NCBI GenBank assembly: GCA_028023455.1
Contig: JAQFVV010012490.1
Span: forward strand, 248,001 to 312,000
From: Epiperipatus broadwayi
Lineage: Eukaryota; Onychophora; Udeonychophora; Euonychophora; Peripatidae
DNA: 64,000 nt
Direction: 5' to 3'
The position numbers were made by a program, and so were the translations under genes. The notes beneath the pieces were generated by a model that did no database searches, had not been told where the DNA came from, and was given only the letters and a program-made list of their open reading frames with translations. This document shows, piece after piece, positions 44,987 through 57,600 of the stretch; the stretch's first letter is position 1, and each line of letters opens with the position of its first letter.

Positions 44987-47289
44987 ATTTTGATTTATCA
45001 TATCCCATTTGTTATCTTATCTTACAAATATGTTTTCCAACTATCATTTTACAATGCATGATCTGAATGACGTGTCAAAATCGGATCACTGGAAGATATA
45101 TCAAAAAGACTGATGCTATAAATAATTATTTTCTGAATTTGAGGATTTGTTTAGAAGTTTTACAATATTAAATCCTTGTACCTTAATTTTTTTTCTAGAT
45201 ATACAAATGGATAAATATTTTAATACATATTTTAGTCATTATATTTTTTATTCAGCACTTCATAACTTTTTTCCCCATTGATGTCCCACTTTATTGTTTA
45301 AACTATTTTTGAAGCACTCTTGTGTTTTGTAAAATATAAGTCTTGATATATTGAAATTGTAAAAAGTTTTAGCATTCTGATTACATGTGAGTATGATTAT
45401 ATGAGTGCATCCATGGCAATCAAAATCACTAAGAATTCAATAAAATTTAAAATAGATAAAAACTTTATGCTAAACAGGCAAAATAATAATAATAATAATA
45501 ATTGGGAACTTAAAATGAACCAAAAATTTCTCTAATGATGATGATTAACATGATTGTACCATTTAGAAAATATTCAATCAGATATACTAATTTGAGTGTA
45601 AATAAAATGTACATAAAGTAAAAATTCTGTTAATTAATAAATAACACAGTTGTTATAATCAAAGCTATAATATCCAATATGTAATGGTTATTATTTAAGA
45701 TCCTAGGTTATTCCACATTGGTGTAATTTTTATTTCTTAACTTGTAGAGATGTATGTAATTAATATTTTTGAATATAAGAGTAAAAGACGAATCTATTAA
45801 AAGAAAAGATAAGGAATTGAAAAATTTATTGATAAATATAAAAAATTTGGCTTGTATTTTTTAAAAAAGATTGGAAAAGACGTAAAGGTTCATTTTAGAA
45901 TTTAGTTAAATAAAAAAGAAAATATGTGCAAGTTTGAAAAAAAAACCCATACTAAATTACAATTTGTATTTAAGGGACTAGGATTAGTTCTAGGAAAACA
46001 GAAAAGCAAACTGTAAAGAAACAACTTTTATTAACAAGAGCAGGAGATTGGTGTGTAGCAAATTGTGTTTTTGTCAGACATTAAAGAAACTATACAGAGA
46101 AATGAATATGGATTATAATTCATTTTTTCATGCATTCAAATCTTCATTCAGTAATATTGCTAGAGAGTGCACTGCACAAGAAAACTGATGAAAATGTATA
46201 TTCTATTTGATAGTAAAGTTAGTTGTGTATGTTAAGTAAATATATGGCAGTCCTTATAAATCAGTTAATGGTTTTTGCCTTTATTGAAAAGATCATGCTA
46301 ACACAGGGATTTATTTTTATCATATCTATGTAATTATGACTAATTTGTTTTTTTAATTAAGCAAACCGTTTTGATAAATTATTTATTTTTGTTATTTAAA
46401 ACTAAATTTAATTTCCGTGCTACTATTTAAAACATGCCATTTCTATTGTATATGTAATTAAATAACTTCTATTTTCGTGCATGTTTATGCGTTAGGATGG
46501 GAAATATGTTAGTATATTAATGAGTAAAGAATTAGAATATTATGATATAAGAATGGTACTTCATCATATGTCATTTTTGTAAAAGAAAATAGCTTTTCAG
46601 AAACCCATTTGATACATCATGATTATAAATGAAGTTATGCTTATTCCAATTTATACAAATGATTATAAAGTGATGATAATCAGGAAATATAATCCATATT
46701 TCTTTTAAAATTCTTTAGTATGATCTTTACAAAATAGGAATAAATAATTTGATCATCATTCTAATCATGAATTGAAAATCAAGTTAAGAATCTCAAAATC
46801 TGTATGATTAATAAAATTTCTAATAACTTTTATATCAGTACATAAATGAATGCCAAAGTGTCATATAAATTTAGTCTTCTTTAATTCCATTACATGAAAT
46901 GTTTAACGTGGCAATTACAAATAAAATATATGTGACCACTCATCATACATTTGTCCATTTTCCAGTCCTACATCAATCCACTTCCTATAGATTTTTATTT
47001 TTTTCACTTTCATTACATTACATATAGGAAGAATAGTAATAAAAATTAGTTCATATACAAACACTTGTAAAACTCTAATATCAAAATACACATGCATGTA
47101 TAATTTAGCTATATATAAATAAATCAAATCAAATAAATGACAAACTTTTATCAATTTCTTCAAGCGCTTTCTGTGTATTTTGATATTAACACAAATATTA
47201 GTTTTACAAATATATATTTTCTAACACATGGTTGAACATTTATATATACAAACACTTGGAAAATATATATTTACACCTACACACACTTC
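44987..47289. other. AT-rich non-coding stretch with (AAT)n
   Basis: Short (AAT)n microsatellite near 45481-45502. No gene that I can support. Confidence 0.5.
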
Positions 47290-47870
47290 ATTATCAATCC
47301 TCTATGGAGCGAAAGCCTGACTTTATTCATATCATACTTAATTTCTTTCTAAAACCTTTTATCATATCTTGAGATCCTAGTTTAAAACTTCAATTGTCAT
47401 TCTATTGTCACCTCTAATAATATATCCAGCTTTTTTTAATTTGTCTTGATTTTTTCCCATGGTATCAGTGAAACCTTTTAGTGTTTTCATAGATGTATTT
47501 CATTTTTGATCCTTTCTTGTTGACCCCAACAAACATCACCATTTTTCTTTGAATGATCTGGAATCCTATATTGCTTTATAATTAAGTGTTCAAGTTTCAG
47601 ATCCATAAGAAAAAATTGGTAAAACACATTTGTTAAAACCTTTTTTAAATACACAGGCATATTTCTTTTTAATGTTAAATTATTTCTACTAAAAAACTAT
47701 CCAAGTTTAATGTTATGATTGATTGAATTCATTATGTTTGCATTCAATATTGATAATCCGTCCAAAGTATTTATAGTTGTCTTTAATTAATTGCTTGAAA
47801 TCTTAATTTTCTTATATTTTGAAGTCATTGAAATAATATAATGTTTTATTTCTCCATTTGACTAACAAAG
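47290..47870 (-). mobile_element. RTE-like LINE, 3' fragment (copy D)
   Basis: The reverse complement matches the 3' third of copies A, B and E: the YFGRII-like box (near 47755), the AAGAAATATGCCTGTGTATT segment, YGSET box (near 47600), and the tail ending AGGATTGATAATGAAG at about 47290. 5'-truncated and full of stops. It is the only minus-strand LINE copy. Confidence 0.75.
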
Positions 47871-48644
47871 CTTTATATTGGATACATTTATTTAATACAA
47901 AAATAAGGCAACATACCATGGAATATCATAAACCTAAGAGTATAAGCAAACAATTTAAATATTTTTAAAATTGTTAATTTTTTATACATTTATAAATTGC
48001 AAGTTTTTAATACATAAATGTTAAAACCAAACTTTTGACAACAAACTTATTGTATTTCTCATAATCTATCGTTACCTGCGATTAAGTCCACTTTTTCTGA
48101 GTAAATATATATACAGTATTCAATATATTTCTTCCTAACAAAGCAAATTAAAAAAGTATATAATTAAGGAGTAATTATTGTATATTTATTAAAGTAATTC
48201 CTAGTTAATAATAATAATATATATACACACACACACATTTTGTTTGCATAGACTGCTGGCATTTTTTCATTATGATTATTTAGATTGCAAAATTTTACAG
48301 TAATAAATTTGAGTATATATTTTCATGAGGCAAACACTAATTTTTCTAATTTATACATAGATGTATGCAAACACGCATACATATTTAAGGATAAATTTAT
48401 TTCTGAATGACTATTCATTGTATTTTGACTTCTTTTTTTTTTTTTTGGTAGTTTAATTTTGTTAATTTATCAAATAATTATTTTATACTAATAAATTTTA
48501 ACTATATATTTTCAAGGGACAAATATTAACATTGCAATTTATATGTATAACAACCTTTTGTGTATGTGTATGATAAATTCAATAATTGCAGATCATCTGC
48601 TAAGTTTGTTTTGTATTTTTATATCAATTTGTAATATGATTGCA
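47871..48644. other. AT-rich non-coding stretch
   Basis: Short AT and CA runs near 48220-48236. Nothing else. Confidence 0.5.
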
Positions 48645-50262
48645 AAAGGAGTTAAAGGAGACCCCTTTGATTTCTCTTTGAGACTTGAAAGAAACTGAGC
48701 AGGTCAAATTCCTAATATCCAATTCATACATTGCTGCTTACCAACATGCATTAGCCATCATGATAAAATTACTGGCTTTTTTATTCTGACTTTAAAATCA
48801 AGAAACACCATGGTCTTTCTTCTCAGTTTCCTGATAGTTCTTAACTGAAATATCACTTGAATATTCTTGAAGGCAGAAATATTGTGTTTGTGGATGATTT
48901 CTTTTTATTAAATATTTACAATCAAGATAGACAAAACTAAATTACAGCCCTTATTTCCAAAGGGCTGTAAAGTCATTAGCCAAGACAACAATTAGTGACT
49001 GAAGGAAGAGGGTGCCTTTTAATGATGATCTTTTATTTAGCTACTTACAACTGAAGATTAATTTTAAGTGAAGGAAGATTATATGAATTGGAATGATTGT
49101 CTAATATTAAATAGGGGCATTGTTGGATATTGTGAAGTTAAAAAAGAAATAGTGAGACAATTAATTTGAAAAGTTAACATGCATAGCAAAATTTTCAATG
49201 TACAGTATACATAAAATTCATGAAAAAACAGCATTGTGGAGATTTATGTTATATCAGATTGTCGAAATTACTTATTCAATTTAATGGAAGAAACCAAATA
49301 TAAATATTTCAGATTTATGCATCACCAAGTTCTTACCGTGACGAAGAAGTAAAGGATTTTTATCAGATCAAACAATGTTTTAAAATTGTCACGGTAAACT
49401 TTAATGGTAAAATTGGAAAAGATTTGCAAGATGAAAGTGGTTATGAATAAATTTGGTTATGGTGATGTTTGCAGTAAAAGAAAAATTATATATTATGAAT
49501 TCTTTCATTGAGTAAATGCTACATGATAAATGGGCATGGAAATATATACTTCAAGATTATGTTCTTAATAGATTCAACACGGGAAATGGTCATTTGATAA
49601 ATGCCATGTAAGATATGTGTTAATGCTAAACTAAGAAAGTCAGTATTAATAGTTGTTATTCCTAACTTTCAGAATCACTCCAATTAATTTAAACTAAAAA
49701 TTGGAAAATTATTTTAAAGTATTACATTTTAAAGATGGTTCAAAATCAATTTAGATCAATAAGAAAATAATATTCTATTTAGAATGTCAATAAAGATAGC
49801 TGACAGAAAAAAAAAAGCCGTTCACCAATAAATTTTTAAGAGACAAAACAGTGTATCAGGAAAAGAATGTGAAAATAATTTTATATGATCTATTAAGAAG
49901 AATCTAATATTTAGAAGTCTGTAAAATGGTACAAAAATTGTTAATAATAGTATAAGAAAATATAACTTTTAATTGGTAAGGAAAACTGAAGAAGAGAATG
50001 GTTTCAAAAATACAGTATAAAATATCTTGATATTGGAAGAAAAGTTAGAACTATTAGTAAAAAGAGGGACAATGTCCAGAAATAAATGAGTTTTACAAAG
50101 AATTGTGTAGTAGTAAAGAACAATAAAGTGAATTAATTTCTATAATTACTAAATCTGAATTGCCAAGCATTTTAAATATAAAGTGATGGAATTATTTTAA
50201 AATGAAGTAGGTGAAGAAATAGAATAATTGCTAGCAAAATTTACACAAAATGTTTAATTTAA

Positions 50263-50484
50263 ATGATAAAGATGTATCAGAAAAATGCAATAGTAATATT
50301 GATATTTAGGAAAATTAGTAAAAAAGATATTAAAAATTATAGACTCATCAGTTTTATACAAGATCTTTATCAAGATAATTACGATTCTTCTACATCAAAC
50401 TTTGGATTCAAGCCAGCCCAAAGAACAAGTACTGTGAACCATTGGACTCAAATATTGAAAGAAGTTATAGAAAGGACCAATTAA
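50263..50484 (+). pseudogene. LINE reverse transcriptase palm fragment
   Basis: A 73-codon frame: KDIKNYRLISFIQDLYQ aligns with the start of RTE reverse transcriptases (usually NYRPISLL..LYK), followed by FGFKPAQRTSTVNHWTQI, the position of the conserved QAGFR..STxDH box, and LKEVIERTN. The catalytic Asp box lies downstream in broken frames. The Met is not the natural start. Confidence 0.75.
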
Positions 50485-50903
50485 TACAAGGTATCATTAT
50501 ACTTTGAAATTATAAGTTATGAAAAGGTATTTGTTTTTATATGCATTTTGACAATAATCAAAGCTTTGACCCATCAAAGATGTCATATTCTAAAGAATAT
50601 TTATCAAAATGCAACCGCTATGACAAGATTACATAATGATAATAAGATTAACACTGATAAGGATGTGTGACAAGATGATTTCAAAACTTTTTACAGCAGT
50701 TTTGCAAAAAATATTTTTGGGATTAAAATGAGAAACTAATACATTGAAATTATTTAAATCATCTAAATTTTCCAAATGGTGTGGTGGTTTTACAAATAAT
50801 GTCTCGGAGCCTCAAAAAGATTGTAAGAGTTAACAGATGAAATTAAGAAATAAATATTAAAAGACTAATGTTCCAAGGATTTTTTCAGAAGAAATTAAAG
50901 TTG

Positions 50904-51024
50904 ATATTAGCATAGTTGGTAGAGCGTCTGACTTGGGAATTAGCAGGTCCCGGGATAGATTCTGGCACTTGAACTTCTTACGAATTTCCGAGCAATAAAG
51001 TCAAATGCTTTTTTTTTTTTTTAA
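50904..51024 (+). mobile_element. tRNA-derived SINE (family 1) inside LINE copy E
   Basis: TTAGCATAGTTGGTAGAGCG fits the A-box consensus exactly (TRGCNNAGYNGG); GGATAGATTCTGG is a decayed B-box at the right spacing. The unique tail GGCACTTGAACTTCTTACGA and GAGCAATAAAG ends in poly-T. It splits the LINE between 50900 and 51026. Its tail matches 21300-21345. Confidence 0.8.
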
Positions 51025-51585
51025 GAAGTTAGTAACTACAAATACCTTGGTCAGATTATTAATACAAATGGAAATGTTATGGATGAAATTAATCATAGAA
51101 TTAAATTTGATAGAGTGCTTTTGGTAGGAATAACAATATTAAATGAAATATGCCTATATGTTTAAAAACAAAGTTTTTAATTGATGACTTATCAGTTATT
51201 ACTCATGAATTTGAGACTTGAACACTTAACAGAACTATACAGAGACTTCAGATCATTCAAAGAAATATGGGTAGATAAATGTGGGAGTAACAAAATAGGA
51301 TCAGAAACAAAATATTTTGTCGGGAGAGTAAACAAGTATCACTGACGTCATTAAAAGAATTAAGACACTGAAATGACGCTAGACTGGACAAATTGCTAAA
51401 AGATAATAATAAACAGACAAGTTGGAAGCCTTAAATTGGGTCCCAAGAGATTTTAAAAATCTAGAAATAGATCACACATGAGATAGGTATGTGTTGATGT
51501 GATCTGGAGAAGAACAGCTACGGATGGGGAAAATTAGATTAAATTTGAAAAAAACCATCCTAGAGTGAATCAATAATAGTTGAAA

Positions 51586-52255
51586 ATGTAATTTTATCTA
51601 TTTTTATAGGTTACAATGTAAATATTTATTACTCTAATAAAAAATAATTTCTACTAAAACATTTTAACAATAGACCAGTTTTTTTTTATAAATATAAGAA
51701 ATAAATACCTGAATAACTGTTGTGAAAGTTATTTACAATAATGGTAAATAGTTTTCCATTTTTTAAAGGCAAAATATTTTAAAATTAACCTCGTTTTGTT
51801 ACTCATAAATCTACATCAAAGTAGCAAACACTATTAAAAATAAACAAATTTATCAAATGATATCTTCAGTAGTTTTCCTGCCAGCTTGAATTGAGCAATT
51901 TGATGAATTTGAAGAAAAAAAAATTGCTGGAAGAGATGTCTACAAATGTAAGGTTAGATAACTTGCAACATTCTAAAGCTCTGAAACATTATTTATGAAC
52001 GTAATCTTAATCATCTGCAAAATTTAGATTTAAGTTTGACCTCCATTTATTTTTATTTTAACTTCATTTTAATATATATTTTGCATACAAGATGGAAAAA
52101 AGGCATTGTATATTCTTACTAGTGTTAATTTTTATAGTGCTATCATACAGACTAATCACTATTGTAATTTGATAAAAATCTTGATGCTTTTCAATCATTA
52201 CAGAAGCACAAAATTGAATACCTTTTCATAATTTCTGTTAATAATTGATACTCTG
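51586..52255. other. AT-rich non-coding stretch
   Basis: Nothing seen. Confidence 0.5.
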
Positions 52256-52263
52256 CTATAAGA

Positions 52264-52701
52264 CAGGGGTGGGCAATTGTTTTGGCTTGAGGGCTACAGG
52301 TTGGCAGAGGGCCGCATCGGGGCCACTTTGTGGAAGTGAAGGTTAGCAGAGGGCCGCACCTTTTTTCATGACACAATAAACACTGCTTTATTCCCTGTAT
52401 TACCAAAGAAATATTTGTCTATTCTTCATTAAACACATGACATTCATCACCAATTTTTTTGGAGGGTTCATGGTTTCACTAAAGTTGGAAATGTATATAT
52501 TTTCTAATACAAAGATAAAACTGAAATTAACCAGATCAACTGGAAAAGCACTGCACATCGTACCTATTTTGCGCATATGTATTGGCATGGCCATCCTAGT
52601 GGAAAATATGAGGCGAACCTTCGGTTGCGCATGGGAAGGAAATCTCAGTTCAAGGCAGATTTTTCTGATTGTCTTGGCGGGCCGCTATTTGCCCATCCCT
52701 G
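52264..52701 (+). mobile_element. hAT MITE, 438 bp
   Basis: Ends CAGGGGTGGGCAA and TTGCCCATCCCTG are inverted repeats of the hAT type. A perfect 8-bp duplication CTATAAGA flanks it (52256-52263 and 52702-52709), the size hAT transposases make. Inside are GC-rich GGGCCGC words near both ends. It has no transposase; the ORFs within it are incidental. Confidence 0.92.
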
Positions 52702-52709
52702 CTATAAGA

Positions 52710-55058
52710 TTTATCTTGTTTTCAATATACTTTCTGCTATAAAATTTGAATTATCCAGATTTTCACAGGTTATTGGTATTGGTATAGAGTGAGCGGATGA
52801 CTAATTATCAAGATCCATGTGAAGTAGTTAACAAGAAATTACAATCTTTGTTTTTAAGTCACTATTACCTTTAAATATTTTCTCTTAGAAAATAATTTAT
52901 GCAAAATACTGCACATCAAATTTGGAAAAGATTATAAAGGAATAATAAAATGTATGTGCTTTACAATATAAACTGAAGAAATTTTATTAACATATATAAT
53001 CATGTATGACACTTAGAGAAAAAAATGTGGCTGCTCGAATATAAAATTTACACATTTTAATGAATTTTTTTTAAAATTTATTTACATTTTTTTTTTTTTT
53101 TTACATTTTCCTTTGGATGGCATATTAATGAAGTTTAATCTGCTTTATAAAATATTTTCTGAGCATATTACTAAATTAATTACAAAATAGTAGAACTTAT
53201 TAAAAATTGATTCTATTTTAAAAACCTCAAAATTATGAGAGATCCTAATTTCTTGATATCAAGATTACTATTCTATAAGAGAAAAAGAATATTGCCTACA
53301 GTGAATTTCAGACATTTTATTTATTTTAAAAATAAAAATATGGTAGTTTTTCTCTTATTCTTATTGCTTCAATGAATGCATGATTAAACACAATAAAATG
53401 TATATAAATATGTCAATTTTTGTTTATACCATAATCTTTATTTATATTACTATACATATAAAAAAGTATATGTGCACATTGAAAATACTGTACATTTGCA
53501 GTTCAATAAACAATAGGTATTCTATTCCAATCACTTGATCAATAAAGTGTGAGCAATATTATAAGCTATATATGTTAAATGTGAAGATAGCTGGGGACAA
53601 AATGTAGCTTCATTTCTGACACCAATGTATGTGTAGAATTACTCTCAACAACATTTTAATGATAAGAACTCTGCAATATATAAATATAAAATATCAGTTC
53701 TAATTTTAAAGTAAGAATGATTGAAAATGTTGATTAATTTTAAGAAATAAATATAACAATGATAAAAAATAATCAGCAATATTAAAAATTAATAAACAAT
53801 ATGTCAAAATTTTTTTGAATAATTTGTTCAAATTTAAATAAAATGGTATAGATAGATAGGTGATTTTTTTTAAATGCTTTTATTTAACTTAAATTTTGTA
53901 ATCAAATTTGAACATCTATTAAATGGATTTCCTTCAAATTTTGTACATATATTGGAAATCAATGACAATACAATATGAACTGTGATGATGTTGGTGGACC
54001 AAATATCAATTGTTTTCGGTGTGCATGAGAAGACAGTATATATTTTAAATACTTTTATTTTTTAAAAAAGGTTACACTAAAAAGTGTTAATATTCAATTA
54101 AAATAGAAATAAAAACAAATCTTATTTTTTATTGATTACAAAATTTCCTTTTTTAAAAAACTTTTCATAAATAAAATAATATTGGAATAGATTTTTAATA
54201 TAGTGAATTTCTTTTAAAATGCTATACAGATTGTAACATAGTTTTCATTCTCCATTTTAAATAATAAATATATTATTTACTCTGCACTAGAAAGCCAAAA
54301 AATAATTATTTTCTTCTGCCACAATGGGAGGGGGGGGGGGTTTCTGGAAATTAATTCAATGATTAATTTTTACAAGTGATTGAATTAATTTTTGGACATT
54401 CCACATTTTATTTCATAGTAAGTAAAAGCGTTTGTTGTAAAATATTTTATATATATATTATTTATATTAAAAGAAAAAGATTTTTGTTCTATAAATGAAA
54501 TTAGTTGGGTTTTTTTTTTTTAAGTTGTATTATTAGTTTATCTATTTTTTTAACAAAGTGATTGAATTTATGCTAGAGTTAATATGAATTTTAATTTTTA
54601 AAAACAAATTGTAGAAAATGTTAGCTAATTTCAATACTTTTATAATTTATATTTTTTAAAACAAAACACTTTTCAGACCTTATAACAAACAATGTGGATT
54701 GTTAAATAATAATCCCAAGTTTCAGAAATAAAGATATTACAATCTGTATAAAAAACAAGATGGGAGAAAATCTAGTAGTAATATTTGAATAATGTTATAA
54801 ATATTATTTTTTATAATATTTAATATCTCTTTTTTTCTCCACTTCCAAAAGCTACAAAGTAAGCAATGAAAAAACAAATGGAAATTAGGTGATAATACAG
54901 TCAGAGTAACATAACCAGTTTTTAGATAATTGTCCTTTGGCAGGAGGCATTGGATTTGCATTGTACTCTGTCCATTAGTCTCTTAATTTTTATCTTGACA
55001 TTCGCAAAACAATGGATTGAAATTTCAAATGTCAACCCAATCCAACCAATTTGTATTA
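52710..55058. other. AT-rich non-coding stretch
   Basis: Poly-T near 53088, poly-G at 54326-54340, no gene-like signal. Confidence 0.5.
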
Positions 55059-55211
55059 ATTTTTATTAGTCATTTATTAGACTAAAAATTATCCACTCAC
55101 TATACTACTCTCATGCAAGGCAGGGACTGGTTTCTCTCTGCTTCTCCACAAGATGTTAAAAGTGGAAACTAAGTGGATAATCCCTAGTCTAATAAATAAC
55201 TAATAAAAATT
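55059..55211. mobile_element. Palindromic MITE, 153 bp
   Basis: Inverted termini of about 37 bp starting AATTTTTATTAGTCATTTAT and ending in the reverse complement with four mismatches, around a GC-richer centre (GGCAGGGACTGG). No ORF. Target duplication not resolved because the flanks are AT-rich. Confidence 0.75.
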
Positions 55212-55748
55212 ATTAATATACTTCTATTAAGTGGTTTAGGTCAAAATTGTGAGAGCTGTAACTTTGAAAACTGTTACTTTAGAGTGGATTACATGCTGTG
55301 TGTATATGTATATAAGGATTAATCTTTAAATAGCCTATTGCACTAGCTTCTTCCCTCCCCCCCCCTTTTTTTTTTCTGTAAGACATTGTCAGACTTTTCG
55401 ACTGTCCAGTAATGGAAGTTTTAGGCTTTACACCCTTGTTTTACCATCTTATTAATAATGATTGATTAATTAAGTTTGACTAGGGGAAAAAAAAATTCAA
55501 AGTACTTTGGTTAATAAAATTAATGAAATTTAACTATAGTTGTTTAAATGTTGTTATTAAAATGGTATTTCATCTATTTTGCACAAATCACACAGTGAAG
55601 AAGATTACATTATAATGTGTTGGAAGTTTATGCTCTGTACAACTACTTATTTACATAAAAATATTAGAAAGTTTGATTCTTTCATATATTTTTTTCTAAT
55701 CTGAAGTATAGTCTCAATTTTTTTTTAATTGTCTTATGCCTTGAATAG
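55212..55748. other. AT-rich stretch with poly-C/poly-T
   Basis: A C9 run followed directly by T at about 55357-55375. Nothing else. Confidence 0.5.
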
Positions 55749-55756
55749 TCATAAGG

Positions 55757-56172
55757 CAGGGGTCCCCAACCTTTTTGCACTTAAGAGCACATTCCATAAT
55801 ACCGGCCAGGTGGCGGGCACCATTTATTTTTTATCTGGACATAATTGCTGAGATATTCTTGACTTCGTTTACGGAAAAGCCACAGTTCATCACATCACAT
55901 GTAAATTTATAGTTGGATATTGTTAATAATACACATAATGTACAAAAAAATATTTATTTCAAAAATTAAATTTTAACATATAATTGACGTTTATATTTTT
56001 ACGCTGTAAAATTATAGTATGCCCTACAATTTGATTACAATAAAATACAATAATTCATAAAAAAAATTAACTTTATTTGTATCAGATAAATAATTTTTTA
56101 TCGTGTTCGGATAGCGGCGGGCACACATAAAATGGTCTGCGGGTGCCCGCGGGCATAGGGTTGGGACCCCTG
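55757..56172 (+). mobile_element. hAT MITE, 416 bp
   Basis: Ends CAGGGGTCCCCAACC / GGTTGGGACCCCTG, flanked by a perfect 8-bp duplication TCATAAGG (55749-55756 and 56173-56180). A GC-rich GGCGGGCAC hook lies near both ends and an AT-rich core between. Non-autonomous, of a different hAT family from 52264-52701. Confidence 0.93.
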
Positions 56173-56261
56173 TCATAAGGCATGACTTTTTAAAACTCAT
56201 TGCAACTCATATTTTTATGGAAGCAGTAGTTTAGAAAATATTTGAATTTATCAATTTCATT

Positions 56262-56288
56262 ATACTGTATGGAGAGTTTTGCTCTGTT
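56262..56288 (+). repeat. Solo terminus of the 12.2-kb inverted-repeat element
   Basis: ATACTGTATGGAGAGTTTTG followed by CTCTGTT matches the terminus at 12602-12627 except for a 1-base change near the end. Confidence 0.65.
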
Positions 56289-57464
56289 CATTACTATTTG
56301 TTTTAATGTGCTAATTCTTGTAATTTTTCATGTTTATTAGTTATTTGAAAGAAATGAATAAATATGCAATTATTTCAACCATTTTTAAATCAAACATTCA
56401 TGTAAAATACCAAAGCAAAACATATCTAATAAAGTAGAAGATCTTTATAGGAAATTCAATCAATTTTTTAAAAAAAGGCAATTATTTTGACAAAAGTCAG
56501 TTACTGTAACATTTGAAAACAGCAATGAAGAAAAATCCATAACTAATAATTGGATATTATTCAAGTGAATAACTTTAGTTAAATAAATTTATTTAATAAT
56601 TAAATGCAGAGATCTTAATATTTATTAAATTTATTGCAAGCTTTGATCATATCTTCACTTAATTTTTAAGATTTGATCTGAAGTCTTATCCTAATTTAAA
56701 AATTAATCAAGATTTTAAAATTGTATTTTGTTAGCACGCATCATTCATTTCTGCCAAGTTAATTAAATATACCAATAACATTTTTTGCAGGCATAAAATC
56801 TGTTTAATATGTTAAGTTTTTGTTCACATTATTACCTAATGATTTTAAGTATGTTCTTTCCTTTTCTAAATTCATTATGTTATTTTTTATTTTTTTACTA
56901 TTGTATGCATAGCAAAGCAAAGTTATTCAATCTTTTAAGGTAGTAATTAAGTAGAAACATTTTTTCGCTCTCTTTTGAGAAATTTAATAGAAGGATCAGT
57001 TTCTGTTTATCTTTTCTAAACTAAAAATGTTTTGGAGTTTTATTCCCTTAATATTTGTAATCTATTTTATATCAGTCTATTTCAGAGCGATTTCTGTAAA
57101 CATGGGTAATCAATATTAGCCTTTATGAGGTAATTTATTGATACTATCATTATTTCTACTATTTACTTGCATACATAGGTGATTATAGAGTAGACTGATA
57201 TAGAGTGGATTATTGTTGATGTAAATATTAAATGTAAATTATGGCAGCCTTTTGATGCTGTTTTACTGTAATCCCCCCTAAAAATTAGTTTATCTCATCT
57301 GGTTACATTTTTGTTAATTTTTATTTGTACTATGTTTTTTCCTTAATTGTGATCTCAGATATTGTAGTGTATTTTCAAATTGCAATCAATATTTAAATTT
57401 TGTTCAACTTTCATAGCTTCTAATTTCCTATTTAAGCTATATTTTCTCCCTCTTTTCTTCCATA
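56289..57464. other. AT-rich non-coding stretch
   Basis: Nothing seen. Confidence 0.5.
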
Positions 57465-57600
57465 GCGTAACCTTGTGGTTAAAACACCTGGAGAGGTCCC
57501 TACTATCGCATTTTATACGCATATTATCGAGGTTATAGCCTCAATAAATATTACTTACGTAATCGATGTGCGTTTAATAAATTTATAATTACAACTTTAT
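57465..57600 (+). mobile_element. Possible tRNA-like SINE
   Basis: AACCTTGTGGTTAAAAC resembles an A-box of Leu/Ser-type tRNAs, and GAGGTTATAGCCTC 45 bp later a B-box that also forms a small hairpin. The patch is GC-richer than its surroundings. Only one copy, so uncertain. Confidence 0.3.

Larger units (their letters stand above)
48645..51585 (+). mobile_element. RTE-like LINE, most complete copy (copy E)
   Basis: About 2.8 kb of LINE plus a nested SINE, the size expected for RTE-type elements. 5' segment 48645-48850. Endonuclease remnants 49290-49640, where frames give GKDLQDESGYE and a later NRFNTGNGH box. RT starts near 50330 (RLISFIQDLY in place of the usual RPIS box) and continues to about 50870. 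The nested SINE is at 50904-51024. The 3' third runs to 51585. It has many stops. FADD is not clearly readable here. Confidence 0.85.

Noticed and set aside
52437-52792. ORFs of 71-101 codons on both strands
   Set aside because: They lie within or across the end of a hAT MITE with intact ends and duplication; no transposase motifs.
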